NCBI GenBank assembly: GCA_946221975.1
Contig: CAMIGT010000127.1
Coordinates: 1-5,471, forward strand
DNA from: an uncultured Blastococcus sp.
GTDB taxonomy: Bacteria > Actinomycetota > Actinomycetes > Mycobacteriales > Antricoccaceae
Direction of reading: 5' to 3'
DNA: 5,471 nucleotides
Shown: in pieces, positions 5,057-5,471 of the stretch
Layout: each line of letters starts with the position of its first letter
Numbering within the stretch: position 1 is the stretch's first letter
The notes under the pieces: model-generated
Told to the model about the DNA's origin: nothing
Seen by the model: only the letters and a program-made list of their open reading frames with translations
Database searches by the model: none
Program-made: the position numbers and the translations under genes

Positions 5057-5082
5057 AGACCGACCTTAGAGAGACCGTCCTT
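5057..5082 (-). promoter_or_regulatory. Candidate crotonase-gene promoter with 11-bp direct repeats
   Basis: On the minus strand AAGGACGGTCT (5082-5072) and AAGGTCGGTCT (5067-5057) differ at one base and are 15 bases apart; the second ends against the ATG. TAAGGT (5068-5063) fits a -10 element 6 bases before the ATG, which would give a leaderless or near-leaderless mRNA. No clear -35 is seen. The repeats could be an operator covering the -10. Confidence 0.35.
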
Positions 5083-5123
5083 GGAGAATTCACGCGCCAG
5101 GTAATGACGCACCCACCCGCTTG

Positions 5124-5135
5124 CCGGTAGGAATG
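5124..5135 (+). promoter_or_regulatory. CCGGTAGGAATG motif upstream of second Rv0909-like gene
   Basis: This is the second copy of the motif found before the gene at 3945; 11 of 12 bases match. It lies 45 bases before the GTG start, in the 124-base space shared with the divergent crotonase gene. A -10 or operator role is inferred from the conserved placement. Confidence 0.35.
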
Positions 5136-5180
5136 AAGAGGCCGCTCGGAAATGACGCGGCGCCGACGAAAGGAATGTCT

Positions 5181-5471
5181 GTGGGACTCGATGACATGCT
5201 CAACAAGGCCAAGCAGAAGCTGACCTCGGACGAACAGGGCACCGACAACATCCTCGACAAGGCCGCGGATTTCGCCAAGTCGAAGTTCTCCGGCCAGGCC
5301 GAGACCATCGACAAGGTGCGCGACGCGATCGATGACAAGATCGGTAGCGGCGACAAGGGCGGCCCGGGAACCACCGCCGACCGGCCCGACAAGCCCGTCG
5401 AGCCCACGGACGCCCGCGCCGAGACCGGCGGCACCGGCCCGCTGGGTTCATCCCCGGACGGAGATCCGCAG
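5181..5471 (+). CDS. Rv0909-like small protein with long Pro/Gly/Asp-rich tail (3' partial)
   Basis: The frame is open from the GTG at 5181 to the window edge, 97 codons with no stop, so the C-terminus is missing. Residues 1-54 align with the 62-residue protein encoded at 3945: MGLDDMLNKAKQKL, then NILDKAADFAKSKFSGQ and IDKVRDAIDDKIGSGD. About 43 residues of low-complexity sequence rich in Gly, Pro, Asp and Thr follow, probably disordered. The paralogue has only a short glutamine-rich end. I chose the GTG because AAAGGA lies 6 bases before it and the protein then starts MGLDD like the paralogue. The ATG at 5175 overlaps that ribosome binding site. Like the first copy it belongs to the MT0933-like antitoxin family. 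A partner toxin could lie beyond the edge; none is visible here. Confidence 0.75.
   Translation, partial: MGLDDMLNKAKQKLTSDEQGTDNILDKAADFAKSKFSGQAETIDKVRDAIDDKIGSGDKGGPGTTADRPDKPVEPTDARAETGGTGPLGSSPDGDPQ

Noticed and set aside
4553..5104. Plus-strand 183-residue frame opposite the crotonase gene
   Set aside because: It is an antisense shadow of a clear crotonase gene, and its composition is typical of such shadows.

Overview
The window looks like chromosomal DNA of a high-GC actinomycete. Supporting signs are the strong G/C bias at third codon positions, GTG starts with AGGAG-type ribosome binding sites, the rpsF-ssb-rpsR-rplI-dnaB gene order, an SSB with a glycine-rich linker, and two small genes of the Rv0909 (MT0933-like) family that is common in mycobacteria and relatives. 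I cannot name the genus.

Positions 1-3727 hold a minus-strand replication and ribosomal-protein cluster. In transcription order it is a structured leader, rpsF (S6), ssb, rpsR (S18), rplI (L9), a strong terminator, a 494-base non-coding gap, then dnaB (replicative helicase). The rpsF leader can fold as a hairpin plus a helix that covers the rpsF ribosome binding site, with CCG in the bulge between them. That is the layout of the known S6:S18 autoregulatory motif. The S18 in this operon is the cysteine-free (non-zinc) form.

The gap between rplI and dnaB is the most unusual part. Positions 1621-1798 contain at least five good DnaA-box-like 9-mers, mostly in one orientation. Three box units form a 12-bp tandem array, and they sit next to an AT-rich stretch and just upstream of a plausible dnaB promoter. 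This could be a replication origin, a DnaA-titrating site, or a DnaA-controlled dnaB promoter. The window alone cannot decide.

Positions 3597-5471 hold a different set. A 62-residue Rv0909-like gene on the plus strand converges on a minus-strand crotonase/enoyl-CoA hydratase gene, with two large hairpins between them. The crotonase gene then diverges from a second Rv0909-like gene that runs off the right edge. The two small genes are paralogues, and both carry the motif CCGGTAGGAAYG 55-65 bases upstream of their starts. No partner toxin gene is visible in the window.

The leftmost 47 bases, just past the dnaB stop, are a partial 31-bp tandem repeat that continues off the edge.
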